The notes: generated by a model not told the origin, from the letters alone. A stretch of DNA of 64,000 nt from Alphaproteobacteria bacterium (GCA_021774445.1 JAJFJA010000028.1:1-64000); one strand, 5' to 3'. Positions 25,887 through 35,786 are shown, counted from the first letter of the stretch. Program-made: numbers and translations.

Positions 25887-26327
25887 ATGGGAGAACCCAC
25901 GACGGCGCTCTGCCATGCCGCGACGGCGGGAATCGCGGTGCCGGCGGCGGACGCCATCGCCTATATGAGTGATGGCAGGCGCCTGGGCACCTGGTCGCTC
26001 GGTTGCTGGGATACGCAGCCGGCGGAGGATGGCTTGTTCGTCGGACGGTCGCTGTTCGACGGCGCTGAGACTTGGGTGCGGATCGACGCGGCGCCGGCGC
26101 GGCTGGCGATCACCTATCATGTGGGCCGCGATCCTGGCGGCTTGGTGCCGCGGATCATGGTGCTGGCGGTGCCGGGTTCGGTTACCGGCCGACCCGAGGA
26201 TCACTGTTTGCTGACCATGCTGGGCTGGCGCGGCGTCGGTGCATCGGACGAACGCTGGCAACAGCTGACCGTCACCCATGAGGCAGAGATCTTGCTGATC
26301 AAGGCGCAGTTGGAGCGCGGCCCCTGA
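25887..26327 (+). CDS. SRPBCC-like hypothetical protein
   Basis: 146 residues with no signal peptide or membrane segment. The pattern (AADAIAYMSDGRRLGTWSLGCW, LFDGAETWVRIDA, LAITYHVG, MVLAVPG, RWQQLTVTHEAEILLIKAQLE) resembles the START/SRPBCC ligand-binding fold, but I do not recognise a specific family. It is divergent from the flavin-monooxygenase operon and could share its regulation. GGAGG abuts the ATG directly, so the ribosome site is either the GGGGG slightly upstream or the start is misplaced. Confidence 0.65.
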   Translation: MGEPTTALCHAATAGIAVPAADAIAYMSDGRRLGTWSLGCWDTQPAEDGLFVGRSLFDGAETWVRIDAAPARLAITYHVGRDPGGLVPRIMVLAVPGSVTGRPEDHCLLTMLGWRGVGASDERWQQLTVTHEAEILLIKAQLERGP

Positions 26328-26338
26328 GGCAGCCTTGC

Positions 26339-26815
26339 TTAGTCGAGGTCGAGCCTGAACAAGGTTGCCGGGTTACGCAGGGTCGGGATGCCGGATTCCA
26401 ACGGTTGCCAGCCACGGCGCTGGAGGATGTTGGAGGCGCTGTCGGTGTCGGAGTAGAGGTGGTGGAAGCCGAGGCGCCGGGCCTCGTCCTCCGCCGCGGC
26501 AATGAGGGCGGTGGCAATGCCTTGGCCGCGGTGAGCCGGGGCAACCAACAAGGCGCCGAGCCATGGCGTCAGATGGGTGTGGGTCGGCAGCGACGCCGGT
26601 TTTAGCGCCGCGGTGGCGACGAGGGTGTCGGCGGCGAAGGCGACCAACCCGACCGGGATGCGGTCGCGGTTGGCATAACTTCCGAGGTCCCGCTCGGCGT
26701 CGCCGGGGCCGTTCGGGCCGTAATAAGGCCCCCACTCGGCGATAAACCAGCGCGTCAGGGTCGGGATGGTCTCGGGAACGTCGGCGAGATGGACAAATCT
26801 CAGGTCGGGGGACAT
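26339..26815 (-). CDS. GNAT family N-acetyltransferase
   Basis: 158 residues with the GNAT acetyl-CoA motif LGALLVAPAHRGQGIATALIAAAEDEARRLGFHHLYSDTD and an N-terminal half resembling small aminoglycoside/polyamine-type acetyltransferases. It follows the RidA-like gene by 8 bases on the same strand, so the two are probably cotranscribed. Acceptor substrate unknown. Confidence 0.87.
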   Translation of the reverse strand: MSPDLRFVHLADVPETIPTLTRWFIAEWGPYYGPNGPGDAERDLGSYANRDRIPVGLVAFAADTLVATAALKPASLPTHTHLTPWLGALLVAPAHRGQGIATALIAAAEDEARRLGFHHLYSDTDSASNILQRRGWQPLESGIPTLRNPATLFRLDLD

Positions 26816-26823
26816 TGGCCGCT

Positions 26824-27207
26824 TCAGGTCGAGGATTTGTGGGCGCTGACCTCAATCTCCACCTTCATTTCCGGTAGGGCCAGGATCGCGCAGACCGTGG
26901 TATTGGCGGGTCGGATATCGGCGAAGTGGCGGCCGATGGTCTCGGCCACGGTCATGAAATCGGCCTGGTCGGCAATATAACAGCGCAGGCGGACCACGTC
27001 GGCCAGGCTAGCGCCGGCCTCGGCGAGGGCGAGCCGGATGATCTCGATGGCGCGCTCGGTCTGATCGGCGACGTCGGGCGGGTAGCTGCCATCTGCGGCC
27101 AGACCGGTGGTACCGGAGACCAGCACCCAGTCGCCTTCGACGACGGCCCGGGAGTAGCCGGCAATGGATTCAAACGGAGATCCGGAGGAAATTAGTTGGC
27201 GTGGCAT
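26824..27207 (-). CDS. RidA/YjgF family protein (second copy)
   Basis: 127 residues: GYSRAVVEGDWVLVSGTTGLA, ADVVRLRCYIADQADF and LPEMKVEIEVSAH match the RidA fold. As in the copy at 9065, the catalytic arginine of true RidA is absent (RPANTTV, Asn102 at that position), so it is a divergent subfamily member. It is divergent from the OmpR-type regulator and leads a small operon with the GNAT gene. Confidence 0.87.
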   Translation of the reverse strand: MPRQLISSGSPFESIAGYSRAVVEGDWVLVSGTTGLAADGSYPPDVADQTERAIEIIRLALAEAGASLADVVRLRCYIADQADFMTVAETIGRHFADIRPANTTVCAILALPEMKVEIEVSAHKSST

Positions 27208-27310
27208 TGGTCAAAAGCTCCATTTTCCGCGGTTCTAGGCACTTCGATCGGTGACTCTTTCGTGAAATATTTGGACTATGCTGGGGTGACATCGTCAGTT
27301 AACGGATGAC

Positions 27311-28018
27311 ATGGCACGACAAGTACTCGTTGTCGAAGACAACACCGATATCGGCAAGTTGATATCCTTGCATTTGGCGGACCTGGATTGCCAGGTGCGG
27401 CTGGTCGGCGACGGCCGGACGGGTTTCGAGGAGGCCCGGACGGGGCGTTACGACCTGATCGTGCTGGACCTTAACCTGCCCGGCATGGAAGGCCTGGAGT
27501 TGTGCAAGCGACTGAGGCAACAGTCCGACTATACACCGATTCTGATGCTGACGGCGCGATCCTCGGAGATGGACCGGGTGCTGGGGCTGGAGTTGGGGGC
27601 CGACGATTACGTCACCAAGCCGTTCAGCATCCACGAACTGCTGGCTCGGGTGAAGGCAATCTTTCGCCGGATCGAGGAGTTCAGCGGTGCCGACGGCGAG
27701 GTCAAGGGCGTGGTAGCGCGCGGGGCGATGATGATCGACGTGGAGAAACGCAGTGTCACCATCGCCGGCAAGGGGGTGGATCTGACGGCCAAGGAATTCG
27801 ATCTGTTGCTGCATTTCGCCAACCATCCCGGGCGCGTCTATACCCGCACCCAATTGTTGGATGCGGTGTGGGGCTATGGCCATGAAGGCTATGAGCATAC
27901 GGTGAATTCCCACATCAATCGGCTGCGCAGCAAGATCGAGGGCTCGCCGGCGAAGCCAAGCTATGTGCTCACCGTGTGGGGCGTGGGGTACAAGTTCAAT
28001 GACGCGCTGCCGGGCTGA
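27311..28018 (+). CDS. OmpR-family response regulator
   Basis: 235 residues. Receiver domain with acidic pocket ED (9-10), phosphoacceptor Asp53 in VLDLNLPG, and K in GADDYVTKPFSIHEL. The C-terminal winged helix (LTAKEFDLLLHFANHPGRVYTRTQLLDAVWGYGHEGYEHTVNSHINRLRSKIE) is of the OmpR/PhoB type. Three bases separate it from the sensor kinase. TATGCT about 30 bases upstream of the ATG could be a -10. Stimulus unknown. Confidence 0.92.
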   Translation: MARQVLVVEDNTDIGKLISLHLADLDCQVRLVGDGRTGFEEARTGRYDLIVLDLNLPGMEGLELCKRLRQQSDYTPILMLTARSSEMDRVLGLELGADDYVTKPFSIHELLARVKAIFRRIEEFSGADGEVKGVVARGAMMIDVEKRSVTIAGKGVDLTAKEFDLLLHFANHPGRVYTRTQLLDAVWGYGHEGYEHTVNSHINRLRSKIEGSPAKPSYVLTVWGVGYKFNDALPG

Positions 28019-28021
28019 GCG

Positions 28022-29497
28022 ATGTTGCGTACCCTCTATGGCAAGCTGTCCCTGGCGCTGCTGGGCCTGATTTTCCTGGTCAGCGCGTTTTATGTCGGCC
28101 TGACGGTTTTCACGACACGGGTCTACCTGCAGGAGGTCAGCCAGAGCCTGAACGCGGGCCTCGCCGCCAACGTGGTTCAGGACACCGTGCTGATGGCCGA
28201 TCACAAGATCGACGAGGCGGCGTTCAAGAAGGCGTTCGATCGGCTGATGCATATCAACCCGGGCGTCGAGCTCTATTTGCTGGATGGCCAGGGGGCGATT
28301 CTGGCTTTCTCGACGCCGACCGGCACGGTGGCGCGGCAGCAGGTGGCACTGGAGCCGCTGCATGCCTTTCTCGATGGCGCCCGGGACTATCCGATTCTGG
28401 GCGAGGATCCGCGGGACCGGGAGCGGCGCAAGGTCTTCTCCGTGGCGCCGATCGTCAATGCCGGGGCGTTGGAGGGCTATCTCTATGTGGTGCTGGGCGG
28501 CGAGGCGCAGGACGCGGTGGCGCGGGCCCTACAAGGCAGCTTCATCCTGCGCTTGGCGGCCGGCATCGCGGTCGCCAGCGCGTTGCTGACCTTGGCGGCC
28601 GGCCTGTTTTCGTTCAATTTCCTGACCCGCCGGCTGCGGCGGCTGGCGGCGGCGATGGAGAGCTTCAAGCAGAGCGGATTTCGCAAATCGGTGACACCTC
28701 TGGCGCCACGGCTGCGGGCCGACGGCGACGAGATCGACAAGCTGGCGGTGACATTTGCGCAGATGTCCTCGCTGATGACGGATCAGATCCAGCAACTGGA
28801 AGATGTCGATTCGGCGCGGCGTGAGCTGCTTGCCAATGTCTCACATGATTTGCGCACGCCGTTGGCTTCGATGCAGGGCTATCTCGAGACGCTGTTGATC
28901 AAGGACGGCCGGCTGAGCGCGGAGGAGAGGCAGGAATATCTCGAACTGGCGGTCAAACACAGCCGGCGCATGGGGCGCCTGATCCACGAATTGTTCGAGC
29001 TGGCGACCCTGGAGCATCCAAATTCGTCCTTGCAAGTGGAACAGTTCTCGATCGCCGAGCTGGTGCAGGACGTATCGCAGAAGTTCCAGTTGGCGGCGGA
29101 GCAGAAACAACTGCGGTTGGAGGTCGAGGCGGCCGGCAGCACGCCTTTCGTGGTGGGCGATATCGGGCTGATCGAGCGTACCTTGGACAATTTGATCGAG
29201 AATGCGATCAAATTTACGCCAGCCGGCGGGACGATACGCTTGGCCATCGAACCTGGCGACGGCGTGGTGACGGCGCGCATCTCCGACACCGGCTGCGGCA
29301 TCGCGGCGGCGGATTTGCCGCGCATTTTCGACCGCTTCTTCCGTAGCAAACCCAACGATGCAGAAGCGCCGGAAGGTACCGGACTGGGCCTGGCCATTGC
29401 CAAACGGACGCTACAGCTGCATGGCAGCCCGATCGAGGTGGAGAGCACGCAAGGTATCGGTACGACCTTCACTTTTCAGCTCAGCACGGCGCAATAG
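28022..29497 (+). CDS. Sensor histidine kinase
   Basis: 491 residues. TM1 (about 9-31), a periplasmic sensor of about 140 residues, TM2 (about 174-200), a HAMP region, the H-box ANVSHDLRTPLASMQGYLE with phosphoacceptor His275, and an HATPase_c domain (N-box NLIENAIKFTP, G1 DTGCGIA, F-box FDRFFRS, G2 GTGLGLAIAKR). It phosphorylates the response regulator encoded just upstream. The periplasmic domain has no recognised fold by eye. Confidence 0.92.
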   Translation: MLRTLYGKLSLALLGLIFLVSAFYVGLTVFTTRVYLQEVSQSLNAGLAANVVQDTVLMADHKIDEAAFKKAFDRLMHINPGVELYLLDGQGAILAFSTPTGTVARQQVALEPLHAFLDGARDYPILGEDPRDRERRKVFSVAPIVNAGALEGYLYVVLGGEAQDAVARALQGSFILRLAAGIAVASALLTLAAGLFSFNFLTRRLRRLAAAMESFKQSGFRKSVTPLAPRLRADGDEIDKLAVTFAQMSSLMTDQIQQLEDVDSARRELLANVSHDLRTPLASMQGYLETLLIKDGRLSAEERQEYLELAVKHSRRMGRLIHELFELATLEHPNSSLQVEQFSIAELVQDVSQKFQLAAEQKQLRLEVEAAGSTPFVVGDIGLIERTLDNLIENAIKFTPAGGTIRLAIEPGDGVVTARISDTGCGIAAADLPRIFDRFFRSKPNDAEAPEGTGLGLAIAKRTLQLHGSPIEVESTQGIGTTFTFQLSTAQ

Positions 29498-29583
29498 GGA
29501 TCGACACGGCCCCCTAGTCCCGCCGGGTCTGCCCCGCTACAGTCTCCCGCCTTCTGTGCAACCAAGGGATTGTAGCCGGGGAC

Positions 29584-31272
29584 ATGGCAACACAAGAGTT
29601 CAAGAGCGATATCGAAATTGCGCGGGCAGCGGAAATGCGCCCGATCATCGCGCTGGCGGAAGACAAGCTGGGGCTGACGGCGGCGCAGTTGGAACCGTTT
29701 GGCCACTATAAGGCGAAAGTCTCGCTGGAGGTGCTGGCGGAACGCCAGGATACGGCGGCCGGCAAGCTCATTCTGGTGACGGCGATGACGCCGACGCCGG
29801 CCGGCGAAGGCAAGACGACGACGACCGTCGGACTGGGCGATGCCCTGTCGCGGCTTGGCAAACGGGCGATGATCTGTCTGCGCGAACCGTCGCTGGGACC
29901 ATGCTTCGGGATGAAGGGCGGGGCCGCCGGCGGCGGCTACGCGCAAGTGGTGCCGATGGAGGATATCAACCTGCATTTCACCGGCGATTTCCATGCCATC
30001 GGCGCGGCGCACAATCTGCTATCGGCGATGATCGACAATCATGTCTATTGGGGCAACGGGCTGGACATCGATACGCGGCGGATTACCTGGCGGCGTGTCG
30101 TCGACATGAACGACCGGGCACTGCGCGAGATCACGGTCGGTCAAGGCGGCGTGGCAAACGGCTTCGTTCGGGAAGGCGGCTATGACATCACGGTTGCCTC
30201 GGAGGTGATGGCGATTCTTTGTCTCGCCGACGGTTTGCAGGACCTCAAGACCCGGCTGGGCAATATCGTGATCGGCCAGACGCGAGACCGCAAACCTGTT
30301 ACGGCGCGGGACATCGGTGCGCATGGGGCGATGGCGGCATTGTTGAAAGATGCGGTGAAACCCAATCTGGTGCAAACGCTCGAGCACACGCCGGCGCTCA
30401 TTCATGGCGGGCCTTTCGCCAATATCGCGCATGGCTGCAACTCGGTGCTGGCGACCAAGACGGCAATGAAACTGGCGGATTATGTGGTGACCGAAGCTGG
30501 TTTCGGGGCCGATCTGGGCGCCGAAAAATTCCTCAATATCAAGTGCCGCAAAGCCGGTTTGAAGCCTGCCGCGGCCGTGGTCGTGGCGACCGTAAGGGCG
30601 CTGAAGATGCATGGCGGGGTGGCGCGGGAGGCGTTGGGCGCGGAGGACGTTGCGGCCGTGGCTAAGGGCGGCAAGAACCTGGCGCGACATATCGAGAATG
30701 TGCAGAGCTTCGGGATTCCGGCGGTGGTGGCCATCAACCGCTTTACCGCCGACAGCGAAGCCGAGATCGCGGCGGTGCGGGAGATTTGTGCGGACTTGGA
30801 TGCGCCGGTGGTGCTGGCGGAGCACTGGGCGCGCGGCGGCGCGGGCGCGGAAGACCTCGGCAAGGCCGTGCTGGCGGTCATCGAGGCGCGGCCGAGTGCG
30901 TTCAAGCTGCTTTATGACGACGATGCCTCGTTGTGGGACAAGGCCGAGACGATCGTCAAGCGGATCTACCGTGGGCGGGGGATCGTCGCCGACAAGAAGG
31001 TGCGCAGCCAGTTCGCGGCTCTGCAGGAGGCGGGATACGGGCATTACCCGGTGTGCATCGCGAAGACGCAATACAGCTTCTCCACGGATCCGGGGCTGAA
31101 AGGGGCGCCGGTGGATCACGTCGTGCCGGTGCGGGAGATCCGGCTGGCCAGCGGGGCGGAGTTCGTCGTGGTGATCTGTGGCGAGATCATGACCATGCCC
31201 GGGCTGCCGCGGCGCCCGGCCGCGGAGGACATCACCGTGGATGAGGCCGGGTTTATCGACGGCCTGTTCTGA
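29584..31272 (+). CDS. fhs: Formate-tetrahydrofolate ligase
   Basis: 562 residues, the usual length. ATP-dependent formylation of tetrahydrofolate to 10-formyl-THF in the cytosol. The P-loop [52 protein letters not shown] and the C-terminal [13 protein letters not shown] are diagnostic. GGGGAC precedes the ATG. It stands alone on the plus strand, convergent with the peptidoglycan-binding lipoprotein gene (12-base gap). Confidence 0.95.
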   Translation: MATQEFKSDIEIARAAEMRPIIALAEDKLGLTAAQLEPFGHYKAKVSLEVLAERQDTAAGKLILVTAMTPTPAGEGKTTTTVGLGDALSRLGKRAMICLREPSLGPCFGMKGGAAGGGYAQVVPMEDINLHFTGDFHAIGAAHNLLSAMIDNHVYWGNGLDIDTRRITWRRVVDMNDRALREITVGQGGVANGFVREGGYDITVASEVMAILCLADGLQDLKTRLGNIVIGQTRDRKPVTARDIGAHGAMAALLKDAVKPNLVQTLEHTPALIHGGPFANIAHGCNSVLATKTAMKLADYVVTEAGFGADLGAEKFLNIKCRKAGLKPAAAVVVATVRALKMHGGVAREALGAEDVAAVAKGGKNLARHIENVQSFGIPAVVAINRFTADSEAEIAAVREICADLDAPVVLAEHWARGGAGAEDLGKAVLAVIEARPSAFKLLYDDDASLWDKAETIVKRIYRGRGIVADKKVRSQFAALQEAGYGHYPVCIAKTQYSFSTDPGLKGAPVDHVVPVREIRLASGAEFVVVICGEIMTMPGLPRRPAAEDITVDEAGFIDGLF

Positions 31273-31284
31273 TCGGACTATGCA

Positions 31285-32100
31285 TCAACCGGCGGTTGCC
31301 GCCCGCCTTGCCTGGTCCGGACGCGGTGTCGCGGCGATGGACTGTTCGTTCCGGCTCGGCAGGTCTTGGCGCAGCACAGCCAAGAGGTCGTCGCTGACCT
31401 TGCCATCGGCCGCCAGGCCCCTGTCGCGCTGGAAATGGGCGATTGCGTCGCTGGTGACCGGACCGGCGATACCGTCGACCGGGCCGGGCCGGTAGCCGAA
31501 ATAGGACAGGTGAGCCTGGGCCAATAAGACCGATGTCGTGCGGTCCTCGACGAGACTGGGAGCCTGGTCGTCCGGGGTGCCGAAGCGGTCGCTGAGAAAG
31601 CTGAGATCGTCATAGGTCAGCGTCCCGTCGGTGGGGCGTCCCAAGTCGGCTTCATAGACTTGCACGGCGGCTGCGGTCTGAGGACCGACGACGCCGTCAA
31701 TGGGGCCGGCGCCGTAGCCGAGGTTGTTGAGATAGACTTGCGCCAATTGAATGGCCGCGGTGTCCTCGGTGGCGATGGGTTCCGACTGCGCGATGGCATC
31801 CGGCCCGAGGGATGCGAACGGCGCCGTGCGGTCGGCAGGGGCGGCGCCGGCGGCGAGGGTGATCGCGTTATTGTCGAGCAGCAAAGGATCCTGGCAGATG
31901 TCATCACCGTTCAGAACGCGCCACATGGCGCAATCCTGCTGCGTGACCGTCGAGAGCGCGTGGCCGGGGAGGGTTTTGCCACTGGTGGCAACCAGAATGC
32001 CTTCGGCGACGTAGGACGCGACCATCAGTGCCGGTGGCAGACCACACCCGGCCAGGGTGATGCCAACGGCGGCAAGTAGTCCAACGCGCAACGTGCTCAT
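31285..32100 (-). CDS. Lipoprotein with two peptidoglycan-binding repeats
   Basis: About 271 residues. A lipoprotein signal ends in the lipobox LAGC near residue 18. Two PG_binding_1-type repeats follow: QVYLNNLGYGAGPIDGVVGPQTAAAVQVYE and QAHLSYFGYRPGPVDGIAGPVTSDAIAHFQ, each with the GPxDGxxG core. It should be anchored in a membrane and hold the cell wall. GGAGGG lies 5 bases before the ATG at 32100; two other in-frame ATGs upstream are possible. Downstream of the Bax-like gene on the same strand. Confidence 0.85.
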   Translation of the reverse strand: MSTLRVGLLAAVGITLAGCGLPPALMVASYVAEGILVATSGKTLPGHALSTVTQQDCAMWRVLNGDDICQDPLLLDNNAITLAAGAAPADRTAPFASLGPDAIAQSEPIATEDTAAIQLAQVYLNNLGYGAGPIDGVVGPQTAAAVQVYEADLGRPTDGTLTYDDLSFLSDRFGTPDDQAPSLVEDRTTSVLLAQAHLSYFGYRPGPVDGIAGPVTSDAIAHFQRDRGLAADGKVSDDLLAVLRQDLPSRNEQSIAATPRPDQARRAATAG

Positions 32101-32269
32101 CATTCCCTCCGGCTTTGCCACATCCTGTGGTGCCTGTCGTCTCCGTGGCCTCGAGGTCTGGGTGACCGCTTACCTGGCCGCGGGGAGTACGAGAGAATGA
32201 TAGCAACCGATCGCGGGTCGCTAATGTGTCAAGAAAAGGGCGTGGGACGGGCAAAACGGGGATGCTGAA

Positions 32270-32292
32270 CCGCAAACCGTTGCTGGTTGCGG
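32270..32292. other. Small hairpin after the Bax-like gene
   Basis: CCGCAA (32270-32275) pairs with TTGCGG (32287-32292) and two further G-C pairs extend the stem after a one-base bulge. It lies directly beyond the stop of the minus-strand Bax-like gene. The following CCCCGTTTTG is only weakly T-rich, so termination is uncertain. Confidence 0.3.
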
Positions 32293-32293
32293 A

Positions 32294-33997
32294 CTATGGC
32301 GTCGCAACAAGTTTCGTGCGCACTTTTCGCAGCATTTGAGCCAATAAGTTATCATCGCCGGCGGTGGCTGTTTCGGTGGTCGTGATATCCGGTTTCGGGC
32401 GCGGTGTCGGCAAAGCGAACAACGGCAGCGCGGCGAGTTGTGCGTCGTCGAATTGGTCGAGCCGATTGGCGCTGATGACCCAACTGAGCTTGTCGATGTA
32501 ACGCTCGTCGCCGCCATAGGCGCGTAGGGTCGCGGTCAACTGACGACTATCGGCGGGGCGGCCGGTGGCGCGGCCATAGGCGCGCTTGGCGCGGAAATCG
32601 CGATAGGCCGGGTGGCTATTGAGGTTGTCCATGTAGGCGCTGACGCTATGAAGCAGGGTCTCGAAACTGCGGATCTTGTGGTCCTCGGTGTCGCCACGAG
32701 ACGCTGGGACGATGCCGACACTATTGCCGAAGGTCCACTCACCGAACAAAGCGTTGCCCTCATGGGAGAAGCGTGAGGTGCCCCAACCGGTCTCCAGAGC
32801 GGCCTGGGCGAGTGCCAAAGAGGGCGGAACGGCATCGACGCGATATTTCAGACTGCCGAAGTCGTTGGCCCGGACTTCATAGCGTTCCGCCAACCGGGTG
32901 AGCCATTGTTGATTCGTCGGGCTCAGCTCGCCGCCGGCCTTACGGTCGGCGATCAGGCGCAGAAGATGCCGGCGGTCCTCGAGAATCATGTCATTGGTGA
33001 CCAGCACCAGAGGCAGCATCAGTTGGATGAAGGTATTTTTGCGCAATTTGGCGCGGTCGGTCTCCGCCATGTCGCTGGGCAGGCGATCGGCGTAAGTCGT
33101 CGGCACGGAGCTGGTCCCCTGGCGGATGCGGGAGAGACGGTAGTCGAGACGGCGGTACTCCCGGGCCATTTGGGACATGGCAGGCCTGCCGGATGCGGTG
33201 ACAATCTCCGGGCCCCCGGTTTGTCCCGCCTGCGCGCGCAGCAGCTGCACGAGCTGCCCTTGGAGCCGTGGGGCGACGAGTTCGGGGGCCCCGAACAGGA
33301 CGCTGTAGGTGTTGCCCTTGGTATCCCAGCCGACGCCGTGTCCGGAATCCGGCGTGTCCAGGGCAAGGCGGAGGAACAACACCCGGCCGTCATTGCATTG
33401 CAGTATGGCATCACCGCCCGGCCGGGTGGCGATGGTCTCGGCATGCAGGGGCCGGGCAACGCCGTCGCAGCGATCATGGCCGGCAATGCTGTCGAGGATC
33501 GCCGGGGCGGTCGGGGCGGGAGAAAACAACTCGGTCCAGCCGGTCAATAACTCGTCGCCACGCAGCAAGGCCAAGCCGATCCGCTGTGCATTGGCCCCGG
33601 GACCATGCTCGGCGGCGTCTAGGAACAGCCGGGCCTGCTCGTCGGTCAAGGGCTGATGGCCAAGATTTTCGAGGCAGGTCGCGCTGCCCTCGGCCGCGCC
33701 GGCGCAACGCAGGCGATCTTGATGGAAACTCAACAGGCTGGCGCCTGGCGCCACGGTCTGCAGCGGCGGGATTGCCGCCAAGGGTTCGGTCCGGTCCGGG
33801 GCCAACGACGTCAGGGTGCCGGCAGCGCAGCCATAGAGCAGCAGCGCCAGGGCGGTACTGGTGAGGGCTGGGGCGACCCGGCGCCGCCGCTGGCGGCCGC
33901 TGCCGACTTGGCCGCGGGTCGTCCGGGTGGGGGTGATCGGGGCTTGGGCGGTCGGGGTTTGGCCCCGACGCATGCATCCTGCAGGTCGAAAATCCAC
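32294..33997 (-). CDS. Bax-like glucosaminidase-domain lipoprotein
   Basis: 567 codons in the open frame. The last 220 or so residues match the Bax/glucosaminidase group: VPPSLALAQAALETGWGTSRFSHEGNALFGEWTF, then KIRSFETLLHSVSAYMDNLNSHPAYRDFRAKRA and YGGDERYIDKLSWVISAN. The N-terminal half is unrecognised. A lipoprotein-type signal (RRRRV, then ALTSTALALLLYGC) begins about 40 codons into the frame, so the true start may be the second ATG (MRRGQTPTAQ) or an unusual codon; the preceding Arg/Pro/Thr-rich part looks unnatural. Probably cleaves or binds peptidoglycan in the periplasm. Confidence 0.78.
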   Translation of the reverse strand: MDFRPAGCMRRGQTPTAQAPITPTRTTRGQVGSGRQRRRRVAPALTSTALALLLYGCAAGTLTSLAPDRTEPLAAIPPLQTVAPGASLLSFHQDRLRCAGAAEGSATCLENLGHQPLTDEQARLFLDAAEHGPGANAQRIGLALLRGDELLTGWTELFSPAPTAPAILDSIAGHDRCDGVARPLHAETIATRPGGDAILQCNDGRVLFLRLALDTPDSGHGVGWDTKGNTYSVLFGAPELVAPRLQGQLVQLLRAQAGQTGGPEIVTASGRPAMSQMAREYRRLDYRLSRIRQGTSSVPTTYADRLPSDMAETDRAKLRKNTFIQLMLPLVLVTNDMILEDRRHLLRLIADRKAGGELSPTNQQWLTRLAERYEVRANDFGSLKYRVDAVPPSLALAQAALETGWGTSRFSHEGNALFGEWTFGNSVGIVPASRGDTEDHKIRSFETLLHSVSAYMDNLNSHPAYRDFRAKRAYGRATGRPADSRQLTATLRAYGGDERYIDKLSWVISANRLDQFDDAQLAALPLFALPTPRPKPDITTTETATAGDDNLLAQMLRKVRTKLVATP

Positions 33998-34184
33998 CGC
34001 AGCAACTCCCTGTCGCTTGCGTTGTGCTCAAATGACAAGGCTGTGCTGTCGGTGACGGCAATACCTTTGTCATCACGGACGCGGAGAGTAACGAGGCAAT
34101 CGACGCTGCGGTTGCGGCAATTCTGTGGCAAGCCGGTGGCGCCGCGTCGCCTATATGGTGGTTGATCCGCGACGGACCACTATA

Positions 34185-35786
34185 TCAAGCGACGCCGTCG
34201 AGAGGCAGTGTTGCGACAATACGCAGACCGCCCCGCTCCCCGGTCTCGGCCCGGATGCTGCCGCCGATGGCACCGAGGTGGGTGCGGACGATCCACAAAC
34301 CGATACCGAGATGGTCGTCCTCGGCATGATGACGGGTGTGCGCGGTCTCATCGCGGCGCGAGAAATAGCGCTCGAAGATACGGTCGAGATCGCCTTCGGC
34401 CACCCCAGGTCCGGAGTCCTCGATGACCATGGTGGCGACGTTGCCGGCGGTTTGTAGGGAGATGCCGATCCAGCCGCCGTCGGGGGTGAAGCTCAAGGCA
34501 TTGTCGATGAGGTTCTCCAGGACCGTCTCGAGCAGATCTTCGCTGCCGACGATGCGGACCCGGTCTTCCAAGGCGAGCTGCATGTCGATGCCACGCTGGG
34601 TCACTACCTGGCGATAGCCGGTCAGGACTTGGTGGAGGAAGTCGGACAGGTCCAAGCGCTGGCGCGGCGGGTTGATCAGCGCCGCTTCGGAGTTGTCCAT
34701 GCGGCGGGCGAAAGAAACCAGGCCATCGAGCCGATCGAGGGCCTGGGTGATGCGGTCCAAGGCGCTGCGGCCGCGGGTGTCGACCGCGGGCACAGCGCGG
34801 TTCAGGGGCTCTATGCAATGGCGAATGACGGCGATCGGGGTCTTGAAGGCGTGGGCGTTGTCTTCGGCGGCGCAGCGGATGGTCTCGGCGGAGTGTTGCA
34901 GGGTCTCGACCATGCGGTCGAACTCGGAGGCGACGGTAGATAACTCGGGGACGCGGTTCATGTCGGTGAAAGAGGGCTGTACCGCCTGGCTGCTGCCGAT
35001 GCGCTGTGCGAGACGGCCAAAACGGCGCAAATTGCGCCAGATGCCGGCAAACAGGCTGAGGGTGATGACCGCCATAATGGCGTAAATAGCGGCGGCGGAG
35101 CGGGTCTCCGGCTGCATCCAGTAGGGCACGCCGAGAGAACTTTCGCGATATTCGTTGGTGGCCTGGGAGGTGATGATGATCCAGCAACCGGCCTCGGTGT
35201 TGACCGGGGTGATGGACGTGAGGATCTCCTCGCTGCCTTCGTCGGTGGCGTAACGGATCGACTCATCGATACCGCCGTCACAGCTCGGGGCCAGGCGCTC
35301 GAGGACGCCCTGACGATCCAGCTCCTGGCGGACTTGCGCAAGATAGCCGAGAGAGACCACGGGATTGGCGGCGACGAAATAAAACCCCTCCGCCCCCGTG
35401 GTGGCCACCGGGCTGAACAAAATCCGGACCATGATCTCGCCGGCGGTGAGCTGCTGCAGGGTGCGGCTGAATTCGCTGGAGGTGGGCAAAGTGCCGCCGT
35501 CCGGGTCGGTCAGCAAAGGGACCAGGGCACGGCTGATCAGCCGGCCCTGTTCGGCGACACTTTGTTCAATCAGCCGCTGGTTATCAGTGTAAGCATTTTG
35601 GAACTGGTAGTAGAGAATGAGCGGGACCGCGGCGAAAATAAGCGCCAGCAGGACCAGCTTGGTCCGCAAGGACCGGGCGATGGTGCTGGCGCGGGGCCCG
35701 TAAAGGGCGATCGTCGCGCGGGCGCTACTCGCTACGCCAGCGATAACCGAAGCCGGGGTAGTTCTCGATATGGTCGAAAGTGTCAT
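34185..35786 (-). CDS. ChvG-like sensor histidine kinase
   Basis: About 533 residues from the ATG at 35786. TM1 (LVLLALIFAAVPLILYYQF), a large periplasmic domain, TM2 (AAIYAIMAVITLSLFAGIW), a HAMP-like segment, the H-box DNAHAFKTPIAVIRH, and HATPase motifs (NLIDNALSFTP, DSGPGVA, LGIGLWIVR). The His box and the partner regulator are of the ChvG/ExoS envelope-sensing type. The start is uncertain: 35786 overlaps the regulator by 62 bases and has GAGAG upstream; TTG at 35669 would avoid overlap. Works with the regulator at 35725. Confidence 0.82.
   Translation of the reverse strand: MTLSTISRTTPASVIAGVASSARATIALYGPRASTIARSLRTKLVLLALIFAAVPLILYYQFQNAYTDNQRLIEQSVAEQGRLISRALVPLLTDPDGGTLPTSSEFSRTLQQLTAGEIMVRILFSPVATTGAEGFYFVAANPVVSLGYLAQVRQELDRQGVLERLAPSCDGGIDESIRYATDEGSEEILTSITPVNTEAGCWIIITSQATNEYRESSLGVPYWMQPETRSAAAIYAIMAVITLSLFAGIWRNLRRFGRLAQRIGSSQAVQPSFTDMNRVPELSTVASEFDRMVETLQHSAETIRCAAEDNAHAFKTPIAVIRHCIEPLNRAVPAVDTRGRSALDRITQALDRLDGLVSFARRMDNSEAALINPPRQRLDLSDFLHQVLTGYRQVVTQRGIDMQLALEDRVRIVGSEDLLETVLENLIDNALSFTPDGGWIGISLQTAGNVATMVIEDSGPGVAEGDLDRIFERYFSRRDETAHTRHHAEDDHLGIGLWIVRTHLGAIGGSIRAETGERGGLRIVATLPLDGVA

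Noticed and set aside
30019..31119. 366-codon minus-strand frame inside fhs
   Set aside because: Arg/His-rich translation opposite a well-conserved formate-THF ligase; no support as a gene.
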